Of a stretch of 43,542 nucleotides of DNA, positions 24,683 through 32,884 are shown piece after piece (the stretch's first letter is position 1; each line of letters opens with the position of its first letter). This stretch comes from Oscillospiraceae bacterium (GTDB lineage: Bacteria > Bacillota > Clostridia > Oscillospirales > Oscillospiraceae): positions 1-43,542 of the forward strand of contig CAJGCI010000003.1 in the NCBI GenBank assembly GCA_904501855.1. The letters are read 5' to 3'. Both the position numbers and the translations under genes were made by a program. The notes below the pieces were generated by a model. It was not told the origin of the DNA and ran no database searches. It was given only the letters and a program-made list of their open reading frames with translations.

Positions 24683-26491
24683 ATGGCGAATACAAAAAAC
24701 AATAATAAGAAGCCAAAAGAACGAACGAACAAAGAAAACAAGAAGAATGCGAGCAAAGCTTTAAATAGATCCAAATCCGGAATCGTTTCTGCGAAAAAGA
24801 GAGCGGCTTCCGCAAGAAATAACACCCCGAAAAAGAAGTCCAAGCTCAAGATCATTCCCCTTGGCGGTCTCGGCGAGATCGGCAAGAACATGACGGTCTT
24901 CGAATATGAGAATGATATCATTCTTGTGGACTGCGGAATGGGATTTCCCGATGTGGATATGTACGGCATCGATGTCGTCATTCCGGACATCACTTATCTG
25001 AAGGAAAACATCAGCAAGGTCCGCGGCATCGTTATCACGCACGGTCATGAGGATCATATCGGAGCTATCCCGTATATCATCGGCGAGATCGATGTCCCGA
25101 TCTACGGAACTGCTCTTACCAACGCTATCATTGAACTGAAACTGGAAGAGCGCGATCTTCTGAAGAATACGCAGATCTTCACAAAAAAAGCAGGGGATCA
25201 TATCCGTCTCGGCTGTTTTGACATCGAACTGATCCACGTCAATCACAGTATTTCCGATGCGGTTGCCCTGGCGATCTCCACACCCATCGGTGTCGTGGTC
25301 CATACCGGAGATTTCAAGATCGATGTATCTCCCATAAACAGCGAGATGATCGATCTTACCCGCTTTGGCGAACTGGGTAAGCAGGGCGTGCTTGCTCTTC
25401 TCTCGGATTCCACCAATGTGGAGAAGGCAGGACATACCGATTCCGAAAGAAAAGTCGGAGACGGTTTCGAAAAACTCTTCTACGGCTGCACGAAACGGAT
25501 CATCGTAACTACTTTTGCATCTAATGTTGACCGCATTCAGCAGATCATCAATGCGGCGGTGAAGTACAAGCGCAAAGTCGCCGTAACCGGCCGCAGCATG
25601 GAAAACATCATCAAAGCGGCTACGGAACTGGGCTATATGTCCGTTCCCGCGGGTACACTGGTCGAACTGAACCAGATCAGCAACATCCCCAGCCACCGGC
25701 TTTGCATCATTTCCACCGGAAGCCAGGGCGAGAGCATGTCCGCCCTTTACCGGATGGCATTCTCCAATCATCGCCAGATCGACATTGACGCCGGAGACCG
25801 TGTCATCATTTCTGCTTCCGCCATCCCTGGAAACGAAAACATGATCAGCCGCGTCATCGACGAACTGTTTTCCAAGGGAGCCGAAGTGATCTACGACCGC
25901 AAGACGGATCTTCATGTTTCCGGCCACGCATCCCAGGAAGAACAGAAAATGATACTGGCTCTGACGAAACCGAAGTACTTTATTCCCGTTCATGGTGAAT
26001 ACCGCATGCAGGTCAAGCATGCTGCGCTTGCACAGGACATGGGAGTTCCTGCCAAGAATACCGTCATCGCGGAAAACGGCAGTGTTATCGAGCTTTCCGA
26101 GAAAAACATCAAACTTAACGGTACTGTACAGTCCGGTGCCGTTCTGGTGGACGGAATGGGCGTGGGAGAAGTTGGCTCCATCGTCATGCGTGATCGTCAT
26201 AAGCTGGCGGAAGACGGCATGATCGCAGTCATCATCGCCATGTCCACCTATGACATGAGGCCGGTCAGCGAGCCTGAGATCATCACCAGAGGCTTTGTCT
26301 ATGTAAAGGAGCATGAGGATCTCATCGATGAATTAAAACGCGTTACCATGGAATCCGTGGATTCCTGTGACGCAAGAAACATACGGGATATCTCATCCAT
26401 CAAAAGCTGCATCAAGAGCAATCTTTCCGGATATCTTTACAAAAAGATGCGGTGCAGTCCCATGATCCTTCCCGTAATTGCGGAGGTCTGA
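24683..26491 (+). CDS. rnj: Ribonuclease J
   Basis: RNase J is a metallo-beta-lactamase/beta-CASP nuclease with 5'-3' exo- and endoribonuclease activity in mRNA decay and rRNA maturation. The metal motif HGHEDH is at 120-125, and LGGLGEIGKNM, STNVEKAGHTDSE, SGHASQEEQKM and YFIPVHGEYR are the family blocks. The protein is 602 residues because of a basic, low-complexity N-terminal extension of about 53 residues rich in Lys, Asn and Ser before KLKIIPLGG. GGAGG lies 7 bases before the ATG. It overlaps nothing but is only 3 bases from the following gene. Confidence 0.97.
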   Translation: MANTKNNNKKPKERTNKENKKNASKALNRSKSGIVSAKKRAASARNNTPKKKSKLKIIPLGGLGEIGKNMTVFEYENDIILVDCGMGFPDVDMYGIDVVIPDITYLKENISKVRGIVITHGHEDHIGAIPYIIGEIDVPIYGTALTNAIIELKLEERDLLKNTQIFTKKAGDHIRLGCFDIELIHVNHSISDAVALAISTPIGVVVHTGDFKIDVSPINSEMIDLTRFGELGKQGVLALLSDSTNVEKAGHTDSERKVGDGFEKLFYGCTKRIIVTTFASNVDRIQQIINAAVKYKRKVAVTGRSMENIIKAATELGYMSVPAGTLVELNQISNIPSHRLCIISTGSQGESMSALYRMAFSNHRQIDIDAGDRVIISASAIPGNENMISRVIDELFSKGAEVIYDRKTDLHVSGHASQEEQKMILALTKPKYFIPVHGEYRMQVKHAALAQDMGVPAKNTVIAENGSVIELSEKNIKLNGTVQSGAVLVDGMGVGEVGSIVMRDRHKLAEDGMIAVIIAMSTYDMRPVSEPEIITRGFVYVKEHEDLIDELKRVTMESVDSCDARNIRDISSIKSCIKSNLSGYLYKKMRCSPMILPVIAEV

Positions 26492-26494
26492 TCA

Positions 26495-26827
26495 GTGAAT
26501 ATTCAGATATTCGGGCGAAAAAAATGCTTTGATACTCAGAAGGCACAGCGATACTTCAAAGAACGACGTATCAAATTCCAGTACATAGACGTGGACCGTT
26601 ACGGTATGAGTCGCGGTGAACTGCAGTCAGTGAAAAATGCTGTGGGACTGGATAATCTAATAAATACGAAAGACGAGGATTATCCGCTTATCCAGTATCT
26701 TGCCAGCAATGAGGCCAAGATGGATAAACTGTTTGAAGATCCTTATCTGATCAAGACTCCGGTGGTACGAAACGGCAAACAGGCTACTGTCGGCTACTGT
26801 CCGGATGTTTGGAAAAACTGGGAGTAA
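26495..26827 (+). CDS. ArsC/Spx-family thioredoxin-fold protein
   Basis: The 110-residue protein begins NIQIFGRKKCFDTQKAQRYF, with Cys11 in the position of the ArsC/Spx redox cysteine, but lacks the second Cys of a CXXC pair. LIKTPVVRNGKQATVGYCPDVW near the end resembles the ArsC C-terminal block. Arsenate reduction or Spx-type RNA polymerase binding cannot be decided; the basic RKKC context resembles arsenate reductase-like YffB types. GTG start at 26495 with GGAGG 8 bases upstream, 3 bases after rnj, so it is in the same operon. Confidence 0.85.
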   Translation: MNIQIFGRKKCFDTQKAQRYFKERRIKFQYIDVDRYGMSRGELQSVKNAVGLDNLINTKDEDYPLIQYLASNEAKMDKLFEDPYLIKTPVVRNGKQATVGYCPDVWKNWE

Positions 26828-26840
26828 TGGAGAAACAGCA

Positions 26841-27380
26841 ATGATAGATTTGGAAACACAGGCCAAAGAGGCCATTGCAGAACTGTTTGCCACCGGCAAG
26901 GTGAAGCCCGGTTCTGTAGTTGTAATCGGATGCTCAACCAGTGAGATTGCCGGCAAGCATATCGGAAAAGGATCCGTTCCCGAGATCGCTGCCAGCATCG
27001 TCAGTGTTTTGATGGAAGAGGTCGCCGCGAACGGATGCTATCTGGCAGCACAGTGCTGTGAGCATCTGAACCGGGCGCTTGTGGTAGAAGAGAGCACGGC
27101 GGAAAAATTCGGTTTTGAAGAAGTATGTGTCAGACCGAGACCAAAAGCCGGCGGCTCCTTCGCCACTGCAGTCTATGAATCCATGGAACACCCGGTCGTG
27201 GTGGAGCATGTTAAAGCGAAAGCCGGCCTGGACATCGGCAACACGATGATCGGAATGCATATGTGTGATGTGGCAGTACCTCTGCGTTTGGAACACAACA
27301 AGATAGGGGAGGCCACTGTCAACGCTGCTTTCAGCAGACCTAAGCTGATCGGCGGCGTAAGAGCAGATTATCCGGACTGA
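26841..27380 (+). CDS. UPF0340/YwlG family protein (TIGR01440)
   Basis: The 179-residue protein has the family blocks VVIGCSTSEIAGKHIGKGS, AAQCCEHLNRALVVEE, RPRPKAGGSFATAVY and a DIGNTMIGMHMCDVAVPLR segment. No biochemical function is established for the family. Conserved Cys and His (CCEH) might bind a metal or cofactor, which is only inference. ATG 26841 is chosen because GGAGA precedes it by 7 bases and the family sequence begins there. It is the last gene of the rpe-recR-rnj-arsC-like run, ending at a terminator. Confidence 0.88.
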   Translation: MIDLETQAKEAIAELFATGKVKPGSVVVIGCSTSEIAGKHIGKGSVPEIAASIVSVLMEEVAANGCYLAAQCCEHLNRALVVEESTAEKFGFEEVCVRPRPKAGGSFATAVYESMEHPVVVEHVKAKAGLDIGNTMIGMHMCDVAVPLRLEHNKIGEATVNAAFSRPKLIGGVRADYPD

Positions 27381-27381
27381 T

Positions 27382-27413
27382 AAAAAAAGCCGCTTCCTTA
27401 CGGAAACGGCTTT
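27382..27413. terminator. Bidirectional terminator, mainly for secG
   Basis: A 12-bp stem with one mismatch (27386-27397 with 27402-27413, loop TTAC) is followed on the minus strand by seven T (27388-27382), which makes a good terminator for secG. On the plus strand the tail is weak but the hairpin may still end the YwlG-type gene. Confidence 0.85.
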
Positions 27414-27431
27414 CAGTTTAAACAATATGAA

Positions 27432-27665
27432 TCAGATGATATGCAGAGCAAGTGTGAGAAGAACGAATACCAGAGCGATCCACTTGGTCGCCTTCGCAAG
27501 CTTCTGATCCAGCGTCTTGGATTTACCCTTGGAAAAGAAGGTATCTGCACCACCGGCGATTGCGCCGGACAGACCAGCACTCTTTCCGCTCTGGAGAAGA
27601 ATGATGATGCTTACGATCAGGCCGGATACGACCTGCAGGATGGTAAGAACGAGCTCTAAAGTCAT
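27432..27665 (-). CDS. secG: Preprotein translocase subunit SecG
   Basis: SecG is the small accessory subunit of the SecYEG channel. The 77 residues hold two membrane helices (about 5-25 and 56-75) around the family motif LLQSGKSAGLSGAIAGGAD, followed by FFSKGKSKTLDQ. The pattern is highly specific. AAAGGA lies about 12 bases before the ATG. It is a monocistronic gene facing the rnj operon, with its own terminator. Confidence 0.95.
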   Translation of the reverse strand: MTLELVLTILQVVSGLIVSIIILLQSGKSAGLSGAIAGGADTFFSKGKSKTLDQKLAKATKWIALVFVLLTLALHII

Positions 27666-27808
27666 TTAAAATCTATCCTTTCAAGATATTCTTGATGTTT
27701 ATTACAAAATCTTAATTATACTAACATATGAGCTTTTCCATTTCAAGTATAAAAAATCATCAATTGCGTTAAAATACATACATTTTTGAGAAACGGAGGA
27801 CCACCTTC

Positions 27809-28066
27809 ATGATATCACAGTTGGAAGAGAGATTATCACTTGGATTTCAATCCATCGATCTTAACCATAGAAAATGGTTCATGAAGACCAATGGGACTAT
27901 TTTTGCTTTGAATCTTGATGAAGATGAAAACGCCATAACAGTTCTCTATGCGGAAACCGTTATGAATGCCGCCATCCATATATACAACACCTCTGATCCG
28001 GTCAGCCTCGATCAGACGCAGGAAGCAATCAACATGCAGTTATCCCAGATTATCATGTCCATTTAA
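27809..28066 (+). CDS. Small hypothetical protein, unrecognised
   Basis: I do not recognise this 85-residue protein. GGAGG lies 10 bases before the ATG, and the frame ends 15 bases before the next gene, which together support expression. It is acidic in the middle (LNLDEDENAITV), has no signal peptide, membrane segment or cysteine, and looks like a small alpha/beta domain. Because it precedes a TrmA-family methyltransferase in the same direction it may share its transcript. A very short regulatory or adaptor protein is possible, but nothing in the sequence says so. Confidence 0.65.
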   Translation: MISQLEERLSLGFQSIDLNHRKWFMKTNGTIFALNLDEDENAITVLYAETVMNAAIHIYNTSDPVSLDQTQEAINMQLSQIIMSI

Positions 28067-28081
28067 CTTCGGAGCGAAGGA

Positions 28082-29461
28082 ATGCAGAATAACACGATCC
28101 CAATTAAGAAAAACTCCATATATGATGTCACGATTGACGGATGGTCTTCCGACGGCAGCGGAGTCGCTCATATCGACGGTTACGGTGTTTTTGTCCCCAG
28201 GACCATAAAAGGGGAGCGCTGGACGATCAAGATTGTGAAGGTAACCAGCTCTGCAATTTATGGGATTCCCGTTCAGCTGCTGGAATCCTCTCCGGATCGA
28301 ATCATACCTGCATGCGGCAGTTATGGAAAATGCGGAGGCTGTCATACAGCTCACATGACATATAAAAAAGAGCTGTCACTGAAACTGGAAAACGTAAACA
28401 GTACTCTTCATCATGTAGGAAATTTGGATATCACGATTCACGACATCATTCCCTCAGAGAAAGAGTTCTCTTATCGCAACAAATCCATATGTGCTGTGGG
28501 CAGTGATCCTAAATCCGGTCTTGTTATTTGCGGTTTTTACCAGAAACACAGTCACCGTATCATCTCAGTGGAAAACTGTCTTCTCCAGTCGGAAGAAGCC
28601 AACCAGGTCAATCGTGTCATAGTTGACTGGATGAACAGAGAACAGATCGTCCCTTATGACGAAGAAACACATAGGGGAACAGTTCGCCATATCTTCTGCC
28701 GGAAATCGGAGCACTCGCGAGATTTTGTCGTGTGTATCGTTTCTGCCCGTGGTTTTGGCAACAAAACAAGCAAACTGATCGACGAGTTGTGTAAAAAATG
28801 TCCGTTTATTACCGGCATTGTACTAAATGTCAACAAGACGAAAGGGAACACGATACTGACTGGAGATTATCATACTCTGTGGGGTGAACCCTGCATCGAT
28901 GATGACCTGAACGGGATTCATTTCAGCATTTCTCCCCAGGCATTTTTCCAGGTAAATCCGCTGCAGGCGGAACGACTGTACAGTAAAGTTGCCGAATATG
29001 CGGATCTGAAAGGAACCGAAACTGTGTTGGATCTGTATTGCGGCACCGGAACGATCGGACTGTTTTTGGCTTCTCATTCAAAATCAGTTATCGGAATCGA
29101 AATCATCGAAGAAGCGATTGAAAACGCAAAAGAAAATGCAAGACTGAACCACATTTCCAATACAGATTTTTACTGTATGGACGCATCGGAATTCGCCAAT
29201 AATATTGAGCAGTATTCCCTGAATCCAGATGTTATAGTAGTGGATCCTCCGAGAAAAGGATTAAGCGATTCTGTCATTGAAACCATCGTAAAAATGAACC
29301 CATCCAGACTGATATACGTGTCGTGTAATCCGGCAACCTTAGCCCGTGATCTTCACATTTTACTGGATAATGGATTCTGTTATTCTGCTGGTACGGCTGT
29401 CGATATGTTTCCCAGAACAAATCATGTTGAGTGCGTCTGTCTTCTGTCAAAAGAGAGATAA
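28082..29461 (+). CDS. rlmD: TrmA-family 23S rRNA (uracil-5) methyltransferase with TRAM domain (RlmD/RlmCD-like)
   Basis: An N-terminal TRAM RNA-binding domain (about 5-68) precedes a 4Fe-4S site formed by Cys78, Cys84, Cys87 and Cys166. The methyltransferase domain has DLYCGTGTIGLF for SAM, DPPRKGL, and the catalytic cysteine Cys415 in YVSCNPATLARD. The 459 residues and this domain order match RlmD of enterobacteria and RlmCD of Bacilli, which make m5U1939 (and m5U747) in 23S rRNA. The precise base cannot be known from sequence. GGAG lies 7 bases before ATG 28082. A second family member sits at 32885. Confidence 0.9.
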   Translation: MQNNTIPIKKNSIYDVTIDGWSSDGSGVAHIDGYGVFVPRTIKGERWTIKIVKVTSSAIYGIPVQLLESSPDRIIPACGSYGKCGGCHTAHMTYKKELSLKLENVNSTLHHVGNLDITIHDIIPSEKEFSYRNKSICAVGSDPKSGLVICGFYQKHSHRIISVENCLLQSEEANQVNRVIVDWMNREQIVPYDEETHRGTVRHIFCRKSEHSRDFVVCIVSARGFGNKTSKLIDELCKKCPFITGIVLNVNKTKGNTILTGDYHTLWGEPCIDDDLNGIHFSISPQAFFQVNPLQAERLYSKVAEYADLKGTETVLDLYCGTGTIGLFLASHSKSVIGIEIIEEAIENAKENARLNHISNTDFYCMDASEFANNIEQYSLNPDVIVVDPPRKGLSDSVIETIVKMNPSRLIYVSCNPATLARDLHILLDNGFCYSAGTAVDMFPRTNHVECVCLLSKER

Positions 29462-29514
29462 AACAAAGAAACAGCAATGGCAATGATGCCACATTAGAAA
29501 TTAGTATAAAAGAT

Positions 29515-30144
29515 ATGAATGTTTATGATTTTGATGGAACAATCTTTTACTCCGATTGTTCCATAGGATTTGCTCTTTGGTGTATGAAACGAAAACCAAA
29601 GCTATGGTTCACTTGGTTCCCGCGCATTATAAGGTCACTGATCCTATACAAACTAGGAAGAGTACAAAACTATCGCTTACAGCGTGAAATGTTCAGTTAT
29701 CTTACAATGATAGATGATTTTGATAAGCAGATAGAAAAGTATTGGGATAAATATGAATGGAAAATATCCGCATGGTACCTTGCGCAAAAAAGAGAGGATG
29801 ATCTCATCATAAGCGCATCTCCTTCCTGTATTATTGAACCAATTGCAAACAGACTCGGAGTCAAATGTATGGCAACGGAATTTGACCGTGAGTTTGGTGT
29901 CTTTACTAACAATCTTATGTATGCCAAGGAAAAGGCTGCATATATGATTGATCGAGGATTCCCTGTGATTGAAAACTTTTATTCCGATTCTCTGGCCGAT
30001 ACGCCGCTTGCCTTGTGTTCTGAAAAAGCACATCTGGTTACAAACAAAGCAACTACGGTTGTTGATTGGCCAGACCTTGATTCTGAAACTACAAAAAAGT
30101 TAAAAAAGAAGATTGATACAGGGTGGAAAATACACCTTAAATAG
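29515..30144 (+). CDS. HAD-superfamily (IB-like) hydrolase
   Basis: The 209-residue protein starts MNVYDFDGTIFYSD, the HAD motif I with its nucleophilic aspartate; IISASPS is motif II, a lysine follows in YAKEKAAY, and FYSDSLADTPL is motif IV. The helical cap insertion after motif I fits the IB phosphatase class. Substrate is unknown. I chose ATG 29515; the longer frame up to 29431 would overlap the previous gene by about 30 bases with no family sequence. No good ribosome binding site is visible. The DNA looks more AT-rich than its neighbours, which may hint at separate origin. Confidence 0.85.
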   Translation: MNVYDFDGTIFYSDCSIGFALWCMKRKPKLWFTWFPRIIRSLILYKLGRVQNYRLQREMFSYLTMIDDFDKQIEKYWDKYEWKISAWYLAQKREDDLIISASPSCIIEPIANRLGVKCMATEFDREFGVFTNNLMYAKEKAAYMIDRGFPVIENFYSDSLADTPLALCSEKAHLVTNKATTVVDWPDLDSETTKKLKKKIDTGWKIHLK

Positions 30145-30240
30145 GCATGATTGAAAAAAGAAACCTATTGCAGCGACAATTTTGACACTCAAGACTCCCA
30201 CTCTTGCCATTGATAGATCGAGTATGTGGAGATGATTCAT

Positions 30241-30891
30241 ATGAACTATAAAATCATAGACAAAGATACCTATTATCGAAAAGGTGTGTTCCGACACTTT
30301 TCGAAGGATTGCAAATGTTCAACATCCATGACGGCGAGAATTGATGTCACTGATCTTGTTCAGTATTCGAAAAAATCAGGGACAAAGTTCTATATCAACT
30401 TCCTGTATGTTTTGTCAAAGGTTCTAAACTCCCGTGAGGATTACAGGATGGGTTATCTTTGGGAAACTGATGAGCTGATCTGCTATGATGTGATCAATCC
30501 GACACAGTACGTCTTTCATGAAGATACGGAAACCTGCACTCCCGTATATACAAAATATGATGAAGACTATAACCGTTTCTACGTCGATGCACTGAAAGAT
30601 ATCGAAGAGGCGAAAAAAACACGTGAATACATGCTGGATACGGCCAATCATCCCAACTGGTTCGATGCATCGTATATATCATGGCTATCGTATGATTCCA
30701 TGAACATCGAACTGCCGGACGGCTATCTGTATTTTGCACCAATTATCAACTGGGGAAAATACAGGGAAGAAAACAGACGCCTTGTCATGCCAGTGAGCGT
30801 TCGTCTGAATCATGCGATTGCGGATGGATACCTGATTGCAAACGTATTTCGTTTACTGGAGCAGGAGATCAAATTATTTGTGAGCCGATAA
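30241..30891 (+). CDS. Chloramphenicol acetyltransferase-like protein (CAT family)
   Basis: The protein has the CAT/trimeric acetyltransferase fold pattern: GTKFYINFLYVLSKVLNSRE, a SWLSYDSMNIE block, YFAPIINWGKY and LVMPVSVRLNHAIADG. In true CAT the last motif is HHXXXDG; here the first His is Asn, but the catalytic His (His191 from ATG 30241) and Asp195 are kept. Similar CAT-like proteins in Clostridia are usually of unknown substrate. GGAG lies 10 bases before ATG 30241; alternative starts GTG 30226 and ATG 30232 are possible. Chloramphenicol resistance is not established by sequence. Confidence 0.85.
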   Translation: MNYKIIDKDTYYRKGVFRHFSKDCKCSTSMTARIDVTDLVQYSKKSGTKFYINFLYVLSKVLNSREDYRMGYLWETDELICYDVINPTQYVFHEDTETCTPVYTKYDEDYNRFYVDALKDIEEAKKTREYMLDTANHPNWFDASYISWLSYDSMNIELPDGYLYFAPIINWGKYREENRRLVMPVSVRLNHAIADGYLIANVFRLLEQEIKLFVSR

Positions 30892-30927
30892 CATCCGGCC
30901 GGCCACTCCATTTATATGACTTAATTA

Positions 30928-31860
30928 ATGATTATTAATACAGGACAAAGAACAGACATACCGGCATTTTATGCCGAGTGGTTTGCAAACAGATTAAAAG
31001 AGGGATTTGTCTGTGTACGAAACCCGTATAACCCCAGTCAGGTGAACCGATACTTGCTGGATCCGTCCGTTGTTGATGTAATAGGGTTCTGTACCAAAAA
31101 TCCGGCTCCCATGTTTCCTTATATGGATTTATTGAGGAACTACGGACAGTACTGGTTCGTAACCCTGACTCCATACGGCCGGGATATCGAGCCGGGAGTT
31201 CCAGACAAACATCGTTTGATCGAAGATTTTAAAACACTGTCCGGCATGGTGGGAACAGATTCCATATGCTGGCGATATGACCCGATCTTTCTTTCCCAGA
31301 AGTATACCTGCGAGTACCACCTGCATGCATTCAGGCAGATTGCGGAACACTTGCGAGGCTATACAAAAACCGTTGTTATCAGTTTCATTGATCTGTATCC
31401 AAAAGTAAGGAAGAATTTTCCCGAAGCACGTGAGATTGGCAGAGCAGACCGATTGGAGATTGGGAAAGAGATCATAAAGATAGCATCGGAATGTGACATG
31501 ATCGTAAAGCCGTGTGCTGAAGGCGATGAGCTTGCAAAATACGGAGCCGACTGCAGCGGCTGCATGAAGATCAGTGATTATGAAAAGGCGATCGGCAACC
31601 ATCTGATTGCTCCCCAAAAGAAAGGAGCAAGATCGGAATGCTCCTGCTATCTGTCCTGTGATATCGGCACCTATAATACCTGTATGCACTTTTGCAGATA
31701 CTGTTACGCCAATGCCGCACAGGCAAAAGTTATGGAACAGAACAGGATGCATGACCCGACGTCTCCTTTTCTGATAGGAAACTATATGGACGGGGATAAT
31801 GTTCACGAAGTTCCTCAGAAATCATGGATAGACTATCAGGAGACACTATTCGGATTATAA
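30928..31860 (+). CDS. DUF1848 protein with C-terminal radical-SAM-like cysteine motif
   Basis: The start MIINTGQRTDIPAFYAEWF and the RNPYNPSQV and FCTKNPAPM motifs are typical of DUF1848. A TIM-barrel-like middle contains CWRYDPIFLS. Near the C-terminus a cysteine group (Cys238, 240, 244, 252, 256, 259) includes CMHFCRYCYAN, a CX3CX2C spacing like that of radical SAM 4Fe-4S sites. The 310 residues match the family. Function is unknown. No clear ribosome binding site is seen ahead of ATG 30928. Its neighbours, a CAT-like enzyme and a BASS transporter, give no obvious pathway. Confidence 0.85.
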   Translation: MIINTGQRTDIPAFYAEWFANRLKEGFVCVRNPYNPSQVNRYLLDPSVVDVIGFCTKNPAPMFPYMDLLRNYGQYWFVTLTPYGRDIEPGVPDKHRLIEDFKTLSGMVGTDSICWRYDPIFLSQKYTCEYHLHAFRQIAEHLRGYTKTVVISFIDLYPKVRKNFPEAREIGRADRLEIGKEIIKIASECDMIVKPCAEGDELAKYGADCSGCMKISDYEKAIGNHLIAPQKKGARSECSCYLSCDIGTYNTCMHFCRYCYANAAQAKVMEQNRMHDPTSPFLIGNYMDGDNVHEVPQKSWIDYQETLFGL

Positions 31861-31916
31861 ATCGTACTATCTGAGAGAGAAGAATCCAGAAACCATCATA
31901 CTTAGGAGTTTTCTTA

Positions 31917-32864
31917 GTGATGAGATTAAAATCAATAGGTTCATTTTTCGGGAAATACATGGCGGTAATAGTGTTGGTTATAGCAGCTCTGGCACTTTTT
32001 CTGCCAAAAACATGTCTTTGGATTCAGACATCCTGGATTAATTATCTTCTGATGATCGTTATGTTCGGAATGGGACTGACGTTGAGACCGGAAGACTTCA
32101 AAATAGTGTTTCAGCATCCGAAAAACATCATTCTGGGATGTATTGCGCAATTCACGATCATGCCACTGCTGGCTTTTTCACTTGGTAAGATGTTTGCGCT
32201 GGAAACAGGTCTGCTCGCCGGCGTGATCCTGGTCGGAATCTGCCCGGGAGGTACTTCCAGTAATGTAATCACATATCTCAGCAAAGGCGATGTGGCATTG
32301 TCTGTGGGAATGACTACGATCAATACGCTGCTGGCGCCGATTTTGACTCCGGCCATCACCTGGTTTGCCCTCAGAACATCCGTGTCGGTGGATATCCTGA
32401 GCATGTTTCTGTCCATTATCAAGGTCGTCATCATACCTATCGCAGCGGGCTTCATCATCAACAGATACTGGGGAGCGTATACAGATAAGATAAGTGAGAT
32501 TCTTCCTGCAATATCTGTGGTCGCCATCGCTTTGATTGTCGGGGCCGTGATATCTCACAATGCAGAGAGAATAATGGCAACAGGCATAATCGTATTTGCC
32601 ATCGTAATACTTCTTAACCTTCTTGGATACATTTTAGGGTATCTGCTTGGTGCGATATTTGGCCTGACTTTGCCGCAGAAGAAGGCGTTATCAATTGAAA
32701 TCGGAATGCAGAATTCCGGACTTGCTACGTCCCTTGCGGGTACAGCATTCCCGAACCTGTCCATGGCTACCGTTCCTGGCGCGATCTTCTCAGTCTGGCA
32801 TAATATCTCCGGCGCGATACTGGCTAATATCTATCTGCGGTTTACTCCAACAGAGGATGTTTGA
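31917..32864 (+). CDS. Bile acid:sodium symporter (BASS) family transporter
   Basis: This is an integral membrane protein of 315 residues with nine to ten hydrophobic helices. The family blocks FGMGLTLRPEDF, GVILVGICPGGTSSNV and LSVGMTTINTLLAP form the conserved crossing region with Gly/Pro breaks, and EIGMQNSGLA marks the second. BASS proteins couple sodium to uptake of bile acids, pantothenate, keto acids or other organic anions; substrate is not predictable here. AGGAG (31904-31908) serves either GTG 31917 or ATG 31920, three bases apart; I give the longer form. Confidence 0.93.
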   Translation: MMRLKSIGSFFGKYMAVIVLVIAALALFLPKTCLWIQTSWINYLLMIVMFGMGLTLRPEDFKIVFQHPKNIILGCIAQFTIMPLLAFSLGKMFALETGLLAGVILVGICPGGTSSNVITYLSKGDVALSVGMTTINTLLAPILTPAITWFALRTSVSVDILSMFLSIIKVVIIPIAAGFIINRYWGAYTDKISEILPAISVVAIALIVGAVISHNAERIMATGIIVFAIVILLNLLGYILGYLLGAIFGLTLPQKKALSIEIGMQNSGLATSLAGTAFPNLSMATVPGAIFSVWHNISGAILANIYLRFTPTEDV

Positions 32865-32884
32865 TATTGGGAAAGTAAAATACC

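Noticed and set aside
24761..26314. Open frame of 517 codons antisense to RNase J
   Set aside because: It lies wholly opposite a certain gene, has no family signature and arises from codon bias of the sense strand.
27715..27746. Minus-strand promoter for secG (TTGAAA with TATAAT)
   Set aside because: The spacer is 20 bases, too long for confidence, and no better -35 is present.
30182..30210. TTGACA before the CAT-like gene as a promoter
   Set aside because: A consensus -35 is present but no acceptable -10 lies 16-18 bases downstream.
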